The position numbers and the translations under genes were made by a program. A DNA stretch of 21,105 nucleotides. Source: Apostichopus parvimensis. Taxonomy: Eukaryota > Echinodermata > Holothuroidea > Aspidochirotida > Stichopodidae. The notes under the pieces are model-generated. The model did no database searches. It worked only from the letters and a program-made list of their open reading frames with translations, and was not told the DNA's origin. Position 1 is the stretch's first letter, and the number at the start of each line of letters is the position of its first letter. This document shows, piece by piece, positions 1 to 9,564 of this stretch. Location of the stretch: the NCBI GenBank assembly GCA_000934455.1, contig KN887693.1, forward strand, positions 1-21,105, given 5' to 3'.

Positions 1-125
1 ATAATCTTGAATCATTAAGTTTTTCTTCTGTCATTGTTTTGTATTATTTTGTATTATTTGTATCATTTCTAATTGTCAATTGCGCCATGAACATTCTTTG
101 AGTGGTGTGTGCGCATTATAAGTCG

Positions 126-148
126 TATTATTATTATTATTATTATTA
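126..148. repeat. (ATT)n microsatellite
   Basis: About seven uninterrupted ATT units. Confidence 0.9.
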
Positions 149-149
149 C

Positions 150-257
150 TGTACCATACTATACTTTATTGTACTTAACTGTACTGTATAGTACTGTACT
201 GTACAATGCTGGGCTGTATAGTACAGTACTGTATTAAATGTACAGTACTGTACTGTA
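150..257. repeat. GTAC/CTGTA-rich palindromic tract
   Basis: A degenerate run of ACTGTACTGTATAGTAC-like words in both orientations follows an (ATT)n microsatellite at 126-148. It can form several alternative hairpins. Confidence 0.65.
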
Positions 258-374
258 GTCAGACCATGGAGCTATAAACTAATTAGCAGCACTTGGTCAG
301 CATCCACCAGCACCCAACTGAGTGTGTTTCCAAACAGCACTTGTTGATTGCCACAACCAGTATTTCTGTAAGTG

Positions 375-430
375 CTTAAAGGTCATCAGTATTGGTCCCA
401 AATGTTAGCATGCTATCAACTTTGAAAAGC
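375..430 (-). repeat. Dispersed repeat, copy D
   Basis: On the minus strand it reads TAGCATGCTAACATTTGGGA then CCAATACTGATGACCTTTAA, sharing the 3' half of copy A exactly over ATACTGATGACCTTTAAG. Confidence 0.5.
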
Positions 431-555
431 AATTTCCTGGTGGTGCTATATTATCAAATTATTCCCAGACATTCAGGAGTGATAAATTAGAAAATTAAAT
501 GAAAAAAATCACAGTGAGGAATAAAACTGAGATGGATGGTAATCAAAAAATATTT

Positions 556-645
556 GTTGAAGTTGGCATGTGAGTGACCATTTTTGTTTTATTCGTCTTC
601 TTCTTCTTCTTTCTAGCATATACTGGAGCCAATAAGACTTTAGGG
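556..645 (+). repeat. Dispersed repeat, copy C with CTT insertion
   Basis: It matches copy A from GTTGAAGTTGGCATGTGAGT through GACCATTTTTG and TTTCTAGCATATACTGGAGC. A (CTT)n tract at about 597-611 expands the spacer, and the CTGATGACC block is degraded. Confidence 0.5.
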
Positions 646-3023
646 TCCACAAGAACTAGGACTTTTCTAGGCATTTCAATATGGCTAACCTGCACTTAAC
701 ATGATGGTTGAGCTGACCAAATTAGTGAACAGATCAATTTTGACATCAACTGAATGGTCAATGCAGTATGTATTGTACAGAATGTCTGTACATGTATAGT
801 TCATATGTCAAAAAGTCCTTACACATTAGTTTCTCTGACTAAAAACCAGAGTGCAAACAACAGCATCTCATACATCCTAAAACATTCTTACACTTCACAT
901 TCCAACAATACATCTGTGTTGTATACTGTGTCTGAGCACATGTACAATAATTGTATGCTGTACAGTATTTTCAACAGCCTTGTGTACTAGTTTCATTCTT
1001 TTGCATTGCATAGTATACCAAGCCATTCATTAACAGTTTGTCTTGTTTGCAATACAAGCTGCTTAATGCACATATAACATTGAGCAAGTATACAATAGGT
1101 ATGGTTAATGATCTCTATTCAAACCTTATATCTAAGCCTAGATATATCATAAAGCAATGCCTGGAAATTCAGGCTATCTTACTGGCTAAATTGTACACTT
1201 AATTGTGGATTTTGCAATTTCCCAGGACTTACAGACTTATATAACTTTAATAGACGCAGGCTCTAGTTTGCATTTCTTTGCCAATAGATACCAAACATCA
1301 ATAAAAGTAGCTAACATTTGGAAGTGGAACATTCATACTTGTTTTTTTATTTATCAATTGAAATTTTTAGCAACTGGCTAAAATTGTTGAAATTCTAAGC
1401 CTGAAATATGATACTTTATAAAACTCCTTATCTAACTGTCAAAAAACCGAACCCTTTACTCTCATGAATGTCAAAGCATACTGGCAGCACATAGACCTAC
1501 CATACCTAAAAAACAGATAATTTTATGCACCACTTTCAGAAGGGTCAGGCTCTCTGTCTTTTATAGATGCACACATATATAGTTGCCAAACATTTACATG
1601 ATTACATCTTTCAAAATAACTAAAATAGTGTTTAATATGAAACAAATAAAATTCAATATTTCAGTTTTAGAATCCTGAGATTTGAGAAGGGTGGTCTCAG
1701 AAAAAAAGGAGAAATGCTCACAGAGACTTGTGACTAAAAAGGGGGATGCAATGCTAGAATAGATATATAGGCTTCGGTAGATAAGTGTACATAGGTTAGG
1801 GGGAGACAGGTAAGTGAGAAGTGAAGTAAATAATAAATATGACCAATTTTAATGGGCCATCGTACTGTAGATCTGTGTATGAGGGAGTGTGCTAATTGAG
1901 GCTTGAGACAATTAGAGACAATAATTACGATTAAGCTTCACAATGTCTCCAGAGAAAACTTTTCGTGTAGCTCTGACGACTTTGAAATTTCTCGCTTGTC
2001 CATCACTGCCATACCGTATTTTTTAGCCGCAATTTTTTTTCATCCTTCAGACCTTTTCTAAATTCCTTTTTAAATTTTAAAGTTTATTGTACAGTTAAGT
2101 CACTCAGGGTTCACTTTCCATAAACACTTGATCTGTGGTTCGATCTTGCTCTAGATTTAATGTTTAGGTTAAGTCTCCAATCTATGTATGCTACTAAAAC
2201 ACATTAAAACATGTACACACGTGTACAGTGTATACATACATGTATCTTCACACCCATGTGAAATAGACTTTTTTCTTGTGTGTGAATGTAAACAAACTTT
2301 GTTTGCTTATATCATCCCATTATCAGATATGGTAAAATATAAGACAGTGATTATCGTGATAGATCAACATATGCTTAATCTTAATAAATAGTTCTGCTGT
2401 TACTTTCTGAATACATTATCCTATAGGTTCATGCTTTATGCCAGTGTATGCCAATGTATAGAACTCTCAAAGGTTGTTAAGGTTGCAGACTAATATATTA
2501 AAAAATTTTGACCGGACTAAGTTTGCTTTAATTTTAGTTCAACTTTTGGCAGCAATTTCACCAAATGGTGGCACAGTATAGATGCGCTAACAGATTAACC
2601 AATTCCCTTTACTACAGGAATACTGCGAGCCATAAGTTCCTTTAAAATCAAATTACGTTGGAATCTTAGGGTAACACAACTTCCATGGACACACAGACCT
2701 GTCTATGGACATACTGTAAAGTAAATTTGAAGACAACAGAGTGAGAGACCCTAATTAAATTTTTTTATCAAGAGAGATGTGTAGGCTAGATAGATGGGGC
2801 AAAAGTGCACAATTTGTTTTGCCTGAAGAGGGTTATAATGTTCAATGGTAGAAGGGAGAGTGCACAAGTTCCTTGGAGACAGGTAAGCGAGGAACAAATT
2901 AAATTTTAGCTTTAATGCATTTGAAATAAATCGTCCTTATTCAAGTTAGCAAAGGCTGCGGTAGTACTGAAGTAATTCCAAGCTGTATCAATATACTCCT
3001 GTACATATATACATGTACCCATC

Positions 3024-3032
3024 ACTTACCTC
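3024..3032 (-). other. 5' splice site ending the PDE5 exon
   Basis: On the minus strand the sequence reads GAG|GTAAGT, a near-perfect donor. It falls after the AYE of GAF-A; vertebrate PDE5 proteins continue there with DPRFN. The reading frame past the junction (VSDGYMYICTGVY, then stop) has no GAF similarity, which supports splicing at 3029/3030. Confidence 0.88.
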
Positions 3033-3809
3033 GTATGCGTTTGCAATATTCACCGTCTCTCCAGTCTCTGCGACGTATCCTACAATGCCCTTGCCCCACG
3101 AGATCCGCACCTCCTTCTTCGTCTCCTCCACCTTCGATTCGCACGTGACGTCAAACAGTTTGGCGATCAAGCAGCACTGGGACGTCCCTTTGCCTTGGAT
3201 CAAGAACAGCGATCCCCTGTCGGCTTTTGTAAGTATCAGCACGTTTTGTAGAATTTTGTGACACAGGCTGTTTAGATCCAAGTCATTGTTAATATCCTTC
3301 ACGAGTTCCATGAGGACCTGGCGGTCGTCCAACTGTTTCAGCTCTGTTATTGTCTTGCGGGATCGTGTCGGGGACGCTTTACCCTGGTTCATGATGTGTC
3401 CAGTGTTCAAGAAGCTCGGAGAGCCGTCAACCGTTTGGACCATGCGGCCCAGCGAGCCGCCAGAGCCGTGCACCTCAAACTCCGATGCGGAGACCTTGCG
3501 AACGGGAGTATTGCTACCGGAAGAGCTACTTGGTGAATGGGGGGACTCGGCCACGGGTGGCTTTGAGCTCTGAGACATGGCGCGGGAAATGTACCAGCCA
3601 TCTATCATGCTACGGGTGGCCTTACGGGCAAAGTAGTCGTGAGCGAACTCGGGATGGGAATCCAACCAGGACTCCATCCTCTCAAATTCGGCTTTGCGTT
3701 TAGGGTCCTGTATTTCCTTACTCTTGGTCTGCTCTTTGCCGTTGTCTGGCTCTTTATCTCTGCCTTCGGCTCCCCCTGGATATGGGCTCATCCTATCCTG
3801 TAAGGACAT
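3030..3809 (-). CDS. PDE5A: PDE5-type cGMP phosphodiesterase, 5' coding exon (partial)
   Basis: This exon encodes the N-terminal regulatory part of a cGMP-binding, cGMP-hydrolysing phosphodiesterase, a cytosolic enzyme that ends cGMP signals. Numbered from the Met at 3809, the 260 visible residues hold an acidic/basic leader, a conserved segment with ESWLDSHPEF and RKATRSMIDGW (about 46-72), a Ser/Pro-rich linker, the motif RKVSASEF (104-111) and the first part of GAF-A (about 162-260, including ELVKDINNDLDLNSLCHKIL, WGKGIVGYV and GETVNIANAYE). Vertebrate PDE5A has RKISASEF around Ser102, the PKG/PKA site; here the Ser is residue 107. That motif separates PDE5 from PDE11 and PDE6. The exon ends in phase 0 at GAG|GTAAGT. 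A second in-frame Met at 3791 could also be the start. The open frame continues upstream to 3863, but that part reads a pyrimidine tract and acceptor and is probably intronic. The rest of GAF-A, GAF-B and the catalytic domain are not in the window. Confidence 0.9.
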
Positions 3810-3829
3810 ACTCCCCTCGCAAGGTTTAA

Positions 3830-3862
3830 CTAGCGAAATGAAAAAACAAAAGAAAACAAACA
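3830..3862 (-). other. Probable 3' splice site upstream of the PDE5 coding exon
   Basis: The minus strand has a long T/C-rich tract followed by TTTCGCTAG|TTAAACC, a good polypyrimidine tract and acceptor. An in-frame TGA lies directly before the nominal Met at 3863. The exon would then span 3829-3030, with a short 5' UTR and the start Met at 3809 (A at -3). A second AG at TTACAG|GATAGG is possible but has a poorer tract. Confidence 0.6.
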
Positions 3863-6344
3863 TTCAATAAGCCCACCAAAATAATATATATGTAAAGAGA
3901 TTTGATTAATGCCCTACCTTTCAAAAACATTTACAACACCTGACGGAAACGAGCCAAATTTATATTGCGCCGAGATTTATTAGTAGCAATCAATTTCAAT
4001 ACCTCCATCCCCCCCCCCCCTCCCATCCCTTCTAACTACTCTCTTCCATCTTCTTTGAATTATTCTTTAAAAAAAATATATATCCAGGAAGAGTAGTGCA
4101 AGGCAACAAGCAGACTATCGTGACTCTACTCAACTCTTTGGCTTGGTTGATTCCGCCTGCATGGGGTCGATGAATTACGAGGACATCCAAACATCCAAAG
4201 TCGAAAATATAAAAAAAGAAAAAAAAAAAGAACTGCGACGAGATGGAGTGAAAAGAGGAAAAAAAAAAAAAAAGGAAAAATTTAATACAAAAATAAAATA
4301 CTTTGGACAAAAGCTGTTGATCCTTTTTAAGTTTATAGAGGACAGCACTTAATATTCCATATCACAGCGTATAATTTTCCTCCGCTCGGATATCAATAAA
4401 AACTTTCAAAACGCTCGAACCGTCCGACGAATCTTCCATCCATTTCCACACGGTGGAAAGGGGAATAATAAAAATAAAGAGAAGAACATGTAAAAATTCC
4501 CCTATGGCAGAAAATTGATCTAAACTTCCAGGCTTCGTTTGTTCAGCCTGCATTACAAATGAAGAAACCCAGAAGCCGTGCGAGCTTATATGAAGATTCT
4601 CTGCCCTGCGACATCGACGACGACGACGTCGTGAGATGTCCTAACTGGTTGAGTCAAATGTAAATTGCTTTAGCAGAAGGAGAGAAGCATCGGCAGCAAA
4701 GGTTGCTGCAGATAGCTCTACCGTAGCGCAACAAGACAGCTGCCATGGTCGTCGTCGACGAGTTATTCACTTATTAATAACGTTCACGCATCTAAAAGCT
4801 CACTGAGGGTTTAGAACATTTACCTGCTGTGTTGTCCATCCCTGGGAACACTGCACCTTTTTTAAATTAGGCAAATAGAAAAATCTCATGGCTTTCAGAA
4901 ACGGGCTTATTTTATATTCCCGGAGCCGAGAGATGGCTGATGGTCTGGCCTGTGTTTTCTGAATCTGTTTAGTTCCGTCTCGTCGAAGCTAATGCAAATC
5001 TGAATTCAAATTCACCACTTGCTGGGATATAATATTATGTGCGTACGGAAGACGGCGCTTTGGATTTTCTCAACAAGTATGTATGAGTCGAAGCAGCGGT
5101 TGATGGGCAATTATTGCGCAAACCTACTGAGAATTACTCAAACGTCGAGACTGACTATGCAATGGAACAAACTGGAACAGAATCCATTTCATTGACTGAA
5201 GGTTTTATTGCAAGTTATTACTGATTGAAATGGGTTATCAACATTTGCATGTCACCCAGCCACTTGCCTATGTAGACCTGTATATTTAATCACATCTACA
5301 AAATGCAAATTTAGCCAAACTTCAAACCTCTTTTGCTTTCCCTTTTATCACTTGAAAAAAAATGAAATTGCACTTTGGTGGGTTTTTTTGTCATCAAAGA
5401 GCAGATCTATAAATTTATTAAACTCAAACCACAAATATGAGAATAACAGCCAGCAACACAGTACAGTTCAAAATCGAAAACCTTGACACTATTTAGATTG
5501 TCGAGTAAAAAACTGCCCCAAATTATCAGAATTGCTGGTAATGTAAAATTAAAAGACCAAATTATTTGAGACTGTTGGCAAACAAGACATGAACTAATTT
5601 GAAATGCATGACAAGAGCAATGTTCAGCAAATGCAGTCTAGTATTTTCTAATTTGTGGTACAGTGATTACTTTTATTTTTTGGGGGTGAGGGGGGGGGGG
5701 AATCATTTTGTAGTACACATTTTACATTTGATGCACTATAATGAACATACAATTTATACATTAAAACACATTATAAAGTGAAGAGAACATTTCCAGCTGT
5801 ACAATGAATAATTACATTGGCAGACTAGGAATGATTAGCACTGCAACTTGGGGGGGGGGAGGGGAGGGAGATATGGAGGGGAGTATTCCTAAAAGTACCA
5901 TGTCTGCCACTTTCACAACATTACAGATAATGTGTAAGAGTTGCAATATTTGGATATCAAAGAGAATAGGCATTCCATTACCCCTCTATCCTCCCCAATC
6001 CATCTAGGAAGTGGCACACTATACAGTAGGTATTTCAATGAACACAGCTATCCCCTTGCAGTTAAGAAATGCAAAAATTGCACACACAAAAGTATAGCAC
6101 TTGTTCAATTCCTACAGATTCAGCTTTATTTATTAAAGAAAAACTTGACAATCTTAACAAAGCAGTGGAATGTCCCTTTCTTTTGTATTGTTTACAATTT
6201 ACATGTAAACAAGGACAGTGTTGGATTACATCCAACAGGCAGATGAGAGTATTACCAAGGGACTCTTAGGTCAAGGGACCTCTGTGAACCCTTCAAGTAA
6301 AGGATGTACTATACGAACTAAATATATGTTTGGATTGGTGATAA

Positions 6345-6368
6345 GGGGGGTGGGTGGGGGGAGGGGGG
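6345..6368 (+). other. Canonical G-quadruplex motif
   Basis: Four G tracts (6, 3, 6 and 6 G) are separated by single bases T, T and A. This is one of the strongest possible intramolecular quadruplex arrangements. Confidence 0.7.
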
Positions 6369-6670
6369 CACAGTACTTGGTACCTTAGGGGTCCCAGATG
6401 GATGTAAATCTGGCATATACAGTAGTAGGGATATATTTACACAGCTACTTAAATATAACTGGCAATGTGCCATCTCCTGTAAAAGAGAGTACTTTATATG
6501 TGTAGACCTAATGTCCTTGATTTATTTTTTATTTTTATAGTTTTGTTTATAAACAGATGTCTGTATATTCCAATAACTTACATTCCTGAGAAACGGGTGA
6601 ACAATTATTCTTATAAACGGGCCTTGAACTCTTTCATCTATAAACATATTGCAGCTTTGGTATGCTGTAA

Positions 6671-6724
6671 GAGTCATCAGCATTGCCTCCAAAATATGCT
6701 AGAATGTCAATAAATGGTCACTCG
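6671..6724 (-). repeat. Dispersed repeat, copy B
   Basis: On the minus strand it reads GTGACCATTTATTGACATTC, TAGCATATTTTGGAGGCAAT, GCTGATGAC, closely matching copy A at 9492-9564. Confidence 0.6.
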
Positions 6725-6911
6725 TGTAAGTCACAAGAACTTTACTGACAAATTTATATCTCCTAAAAATAAGTTTCCTTGTCTGAGGCATGCATCTAAT
6801 ATTGTCAACTTTAACATCCTCAATTTCTTGGAAAGATTTAAAAACTTGGAAACCTCCTAGTACGTTACTTTTGACCGCTAGAGTGCTAACAAATTTGATC
6901 TTAAAATGCAG

Positions 6912-6941
6912 AAGTGGGTGAGAATGGGTGAGAGTGGGTGC
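6912..6941 (+). repeat. Three tandem 10-mers, (A)GTGGGTGAGA-like
   Basis: AGTGGGTGAG, AATGGGTGAG, AGTGGGTGCA in a row, 130 bases before the hAT-like element at 7071. Confidence 0.7.
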
Positions 6942-7070
6942 AGTGCAAAATCAGTTACCAAATGGGTAGAGCAGGTAGATGGGAAAGTATAACAGTTGAG
7001 AGGAGACCGGAGAGAGAGGAATTAAAACAATAGAGAAATCGACAGTACACAGCACTGTAGAGTATATGTA

Positions 7071-7474
7071 CAGGGTTTCCCCTGGGAATTCTCTTGAGAG
7101 AGGTGGTAACTGGTTTGTGACACTGGAGGGCGTAAGCATACCTTGGGGGGGGGGGTTGGTCTGGGGGCATGGTCGCCCAGGAAATTTTGTTAAACATCCT
7201 AATGTTAATCATACTAAAAATAAATAAGATAAAAATGCTCTGTTAAATAGGCAGAAGAACTTTTATTTGTTGCTATAACTTAGTGTTCACAGTCAATATT
7301 TCAATGTCAGATGATGACATGGATTCTAAAAAGTTGGATTGCAATCATTGCATTTTTTATTAATTCTCTGAAACAGTGAGGCGGTGATGTTGGTAACATT
7401 TTTGAGAGGTGGTCGCAAAATAAACAGAGAGTTGGCACCTCACAAATGAATACAACAGGTCTGGGGAAATCCTG
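7071..7474. mobile_element. Older hAT-like MITE
   Basis: The left end CAGGGTTTCCCCTGGG (7071-7086) and the right end CTGGGGAAATCCTG (7461-7474) form terminal inverted repeats, CAGG(G/A)TTTCCCC. The 8-bp flanks TATATGTA and TATTAATA agree at 5 of 8 positions, as expected for a decayed target duplication. A GAGAGGTGGT motif recurs near both ends. The element carries no transposase and has an 11-G run at 7145-7155. Confidence 0.6.
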
Positions 7475-7500
7475 TATTAATATTATATATCCCATCTTTA

Positions 7501-7566
7501 GGAGTGTTAGCTCAGTGGTTAACGCCGGTGCCTTTCAATCATAAGGTCCCCGGTTCAAGTCACTCC
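7501..7566 (+). pseudogene. tRNA-like sequence (SINE head), not a working tRNA
   Basis: The acceptor arms GGAGTG (7501-7506) and CACTCC (7561-7566) pair perfectly, and box A and box B are both present. The 3' strand of the T stem is missing: the acceptor strand follows directly after TTCAAGT. The anticodon loop is also irregular, with eight bases between CCTT and AAGG. It is therefore a promoter-bearing tRNA relic and not a functional tRNA gene. Confidence 0.6.
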
Positions 7567-7905
7567 CAGATTAATAGATAGATAGATAGATGATTTATTC
7601 AGCCACATGCATAAAAATACAATGGAAATTTTGCAAACACAAGAGCTCTAAAACAGACATGAAATTGAAAACGCATAACGATGAAACACATATAAAAGTG
7701 ATATTGCATGAGTAATAAATACCGGTAGGTTATTGACAATGGTATAAAAACATTGCGATAAAAGTGACGATGTCAAAAAGTACGAATGATGAGAAATATG
7801 TACGGCATGAACCATAAAATGTATACTTGTACGATGTCGTCCAGTTACAGAGTTGTTGACAATTAACAATTCATAATAATGGACGTTAAATATGAATGTA
7901 AGAGA

Positions 7906-7972
7906 CTGACTTCGGTCAGCTTGCGGCTTTGATAAGCCAATGAGGCTTCCTCGCGAGTTCCTGCTTGCAGGA
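7906..7972 (+). other. Row of four short hairpins near the SINE-like 3' end
   Basis: Four consecutive stem-loops can be drawn: CTGAC-TTCG-GTCAG (7906-7919), GGCTT-TGAT-AAGCC (7925-7938), GAGG-CTT-CCTC (7942-7952) and TCCTG-CTTG-CAGGA (7959-7972). The first is a canonical cUUCGg tetraloop on the plus strand. AAGCC (7934-7938) could instead pair with GGCTT at 7944-7948, giving an alternative fold. The palindrome CTCGCGAG lies at 7950-7957. Confidence 0.6.
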
Positions 7973-9300
7973 GGATCTAAAAATACATACATACATCTCT
8001 TGACTGTACATGTATGTGGTAATTACTTGTATTCTTTTTAATGTCTGAATGTGGTAGAAAGAGAAAGGGGAAGAGATCAATGTAGTGCACTGTGTGGTAG
8101 TGCTTTAACACTACAGTGAGCACACTTTAAAATACTTAGCACTACTGTGCTAGCTGCACATGTATGTAAGTAAAACTCTTGCAAGCCTCCATACTTGGTA
8201 ACATTGACCACTCATGAGTGTGTGGTCAGCTTTAACAGGAAGCATTGACAGCCAATCTCAATGCATTTTCCCTAGATCTGAGCTGTCCTTTAATCATCAA
8301 ATTTAACAATCCTCTACATCTGGATCAGAAAAGTAGTTTTGACCACTTTTGGCAACTTTTAGTGAGCTATCAAATTTGGTATGATCTGGTAATTTTTGCG
8401 TCAACAGGATCTTAACAAAATATTTTATCTTCATGAATAAGCTTGACGGCAATGTTAATATTAAACCCAATTACTTACTGACCAGTCTTTTTTTTAAGTT
8501 TTATTTTCTACAGATTCATTTTTTTTTTCTCTGGCAAATCATCACTTGCACCACTGATTATTATGACTTGTCAAGCTAGATGCAAAGTTAAAACTGTCAA
8601 CCTGATATGCAAGTATCACAGATCTATGCATGCCTTATTGGTGTACACACAGAATGCTAAATGTATGTTCAAAATTTTATAAAATGATAAAAAAAAAAAT
8701 TTTTATAAACTCCTAAGATTGTTAAATCCATGCAAAAGTGAAGTGCCAAGTGCTTCAATTATTTATCCTTGCTAGTTGCTAGTGCTCGATATCAAAACAA
8801 GTCGGTTACAAACATCTTCCATGTCATACTTTAAACTTCTCAGAGCAAAAAGTAAGCAACACACAAGCAAGTTGATGACTCTGCTGCACTGGATTGGTCA
8901 ACAATGACACACACTAAAATGTTAAGAGACATCAAAAGTTTAAGCTTGCCATCAAATTCAATCATGAAATAATTTAAAAAACAGAAACAATATTTAGTAT
9001 TTCCAGAATTTCTTTTTCTTTCTGTTTTTCTGTCTTATTAAATGACCCTCATGTTCATCCCTAATTTTGCAAATGAAAAAGACAAGGACATAAACGCAAC
9101 CTGTAATCTGCATAGGGGCTTATTGAGACATTGATTCAATATTGATGCATGCATATTGTCTACATGCAGAAATTACTATGGTACACAATTTTTGACATTT
9201 AATACAACCTGTACCCAACTTGAACTCAACTTGAACTATAGAGTGGTAGATATTGTACTTTACAAAGGTATGCTGCCAGTTTTTCATGGGGTGCTCATTT

Positions 9301-9363
9301 ATTAAAGGTCGTCAGGGTTGACTAGATTTTAGCATGCTAAAAACTGCTCAAAGTTTTTCAAAA
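9301..9363 (-). repeat. Dispersed repeat, copy E (diverged)
   Basis: On the minus strand it has TAGCATGCTAAAAT and CTGACGACCTTTAAT. It resembles copy D most and lies about 130 bases from copy A in the opposite direction. Confidence 0.4.
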
Positions 9364-9491
9364 GTGCATTCCTAGCTCTATATGCTACGATCTTCCATGT
9401 GAGTCCCTGCCATTGAGCAATTGTTATTAAAAAGACAATTCAACGTACCTCGGTGTGGGTGATTTCTTTAAGAAGGGCAATAGAAAGGCCT

Positions 9492-9564
9492 GTTGAAATT
9501 TCAGCATGTCTGACCATTTTCTGACTTTCTAGCATATTTGGGAGCAATACTGATGACCTTTAAG
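9492..9564 (+). repeat. Dispersed repeat, copy A (best copy)
   Basis: This copy has TGACCATTTTCTGAC, TCTAGCATATTTGG, GCAATACTGATGACCTTTAA in order. The same ordered blocks recur at six other places on both strands in this window. No terminal repeats or coding frame were found, and the family is not one I recognise. Confidence 0.6.

Larger units (their letters stand above)
1..2987. other. Non-coding stretch, probably PDE5 intron
   Basis: The stretch is AT-rich with only chance-length frames. It lies downstream of the PDE5 donor, so it is probably intronic. I looked for the expected continuation of GAF-A (DPRFN-like, then a GYKT-like segment) and did not see it. It holds repeat copies C and D and the GTAC tract. 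TGTACAC-AC-GTGTACA at 2212-2227 is an inverted repeat. Confidence 0.6.
3864..7070. other. Non-coding stretch upstream of the PDE5 exon
   Basis: No coding exon is supported. A patch around 4560-4760 is richer in CpG than its surroundings and contains the 11-bp inverted pair TCGACGACGAC (4614-4624) and GTCGTCGTCGA (4748-4758), so a first exon or promoter could lie here. Poly(A)-rich patches are at 4211-4280. G runs are at 5690-5700 and 5850-5859. Confidence 0.5.
7501..7997 (+). mobile_element. tRNA-headed SINE-like element with hairpin-rich 3' end
   Basis: The element starts with a tRNA-like head (7501-7566) carrying Pol III box A (TTAGCTCAGTGG) and box B (GGTTCAAGTC). An (ATAG)n tract follows at 7574-7592, then an AT-rich body, a row of short hairpins (7906-7972) and an (ATAC)n tail (7982-7996). 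Head, body and microsatellite tail are the normal SINE order. The reverse strand offers a rival reading: a retroelement end with AATAAATCATC followed by (TATC)n near 7570-7600. The stretch could therefore be two elements joined tail to head. The canonical cUUCGg hairpin favours transcription of the plus strand. A 114-codon open frame on the minus strand here resembles no family I recognise. Confidence 0.55.

Noticed and set aside
754-990. 78-codon plus-strand frame
   Set aside because: Composition is that of AT-rich non-coding DNA, with no domain or signal and no splice context.
2140-2153. GGTTCGATCTTGC, another box B-like word
   Set aside because: No cloverleaf can be drawn around it.
3013-3703. 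Plus-strand and alternative-frame ORFs over the PDE5 exon
   Set aside because: They are shadows of the PDE5 reading frame.
4032-4310. 92-codon minus-strand frame rich in Phe, and 69-codon plus-strand frame rich in Lys
   Set aside because: Both arise from the poly(A) patches at 4211-4280 and are low-complexity artefacts.
4362-4553. Minus-strand frame starting MQAEQTKPGSLDQ, considered as an alternative PDE5 first exon
   Set aside because: It looks plausible for about 20 residues, but no good donor follows and there is no similarity to known PDE5 N-termini.
7648-7992. 114-codon minus-strand frame
   Set aside because: It lies wholly inside the SINE-like element and resembles no reverse transcriptase or other family that I can name.
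9550-9560. CTGATGA in the dispersed repeat, considered as a hammerhead ribozyme core
   Set aside because: No stem II followed by GAAA and no closing helices were found around any copy.
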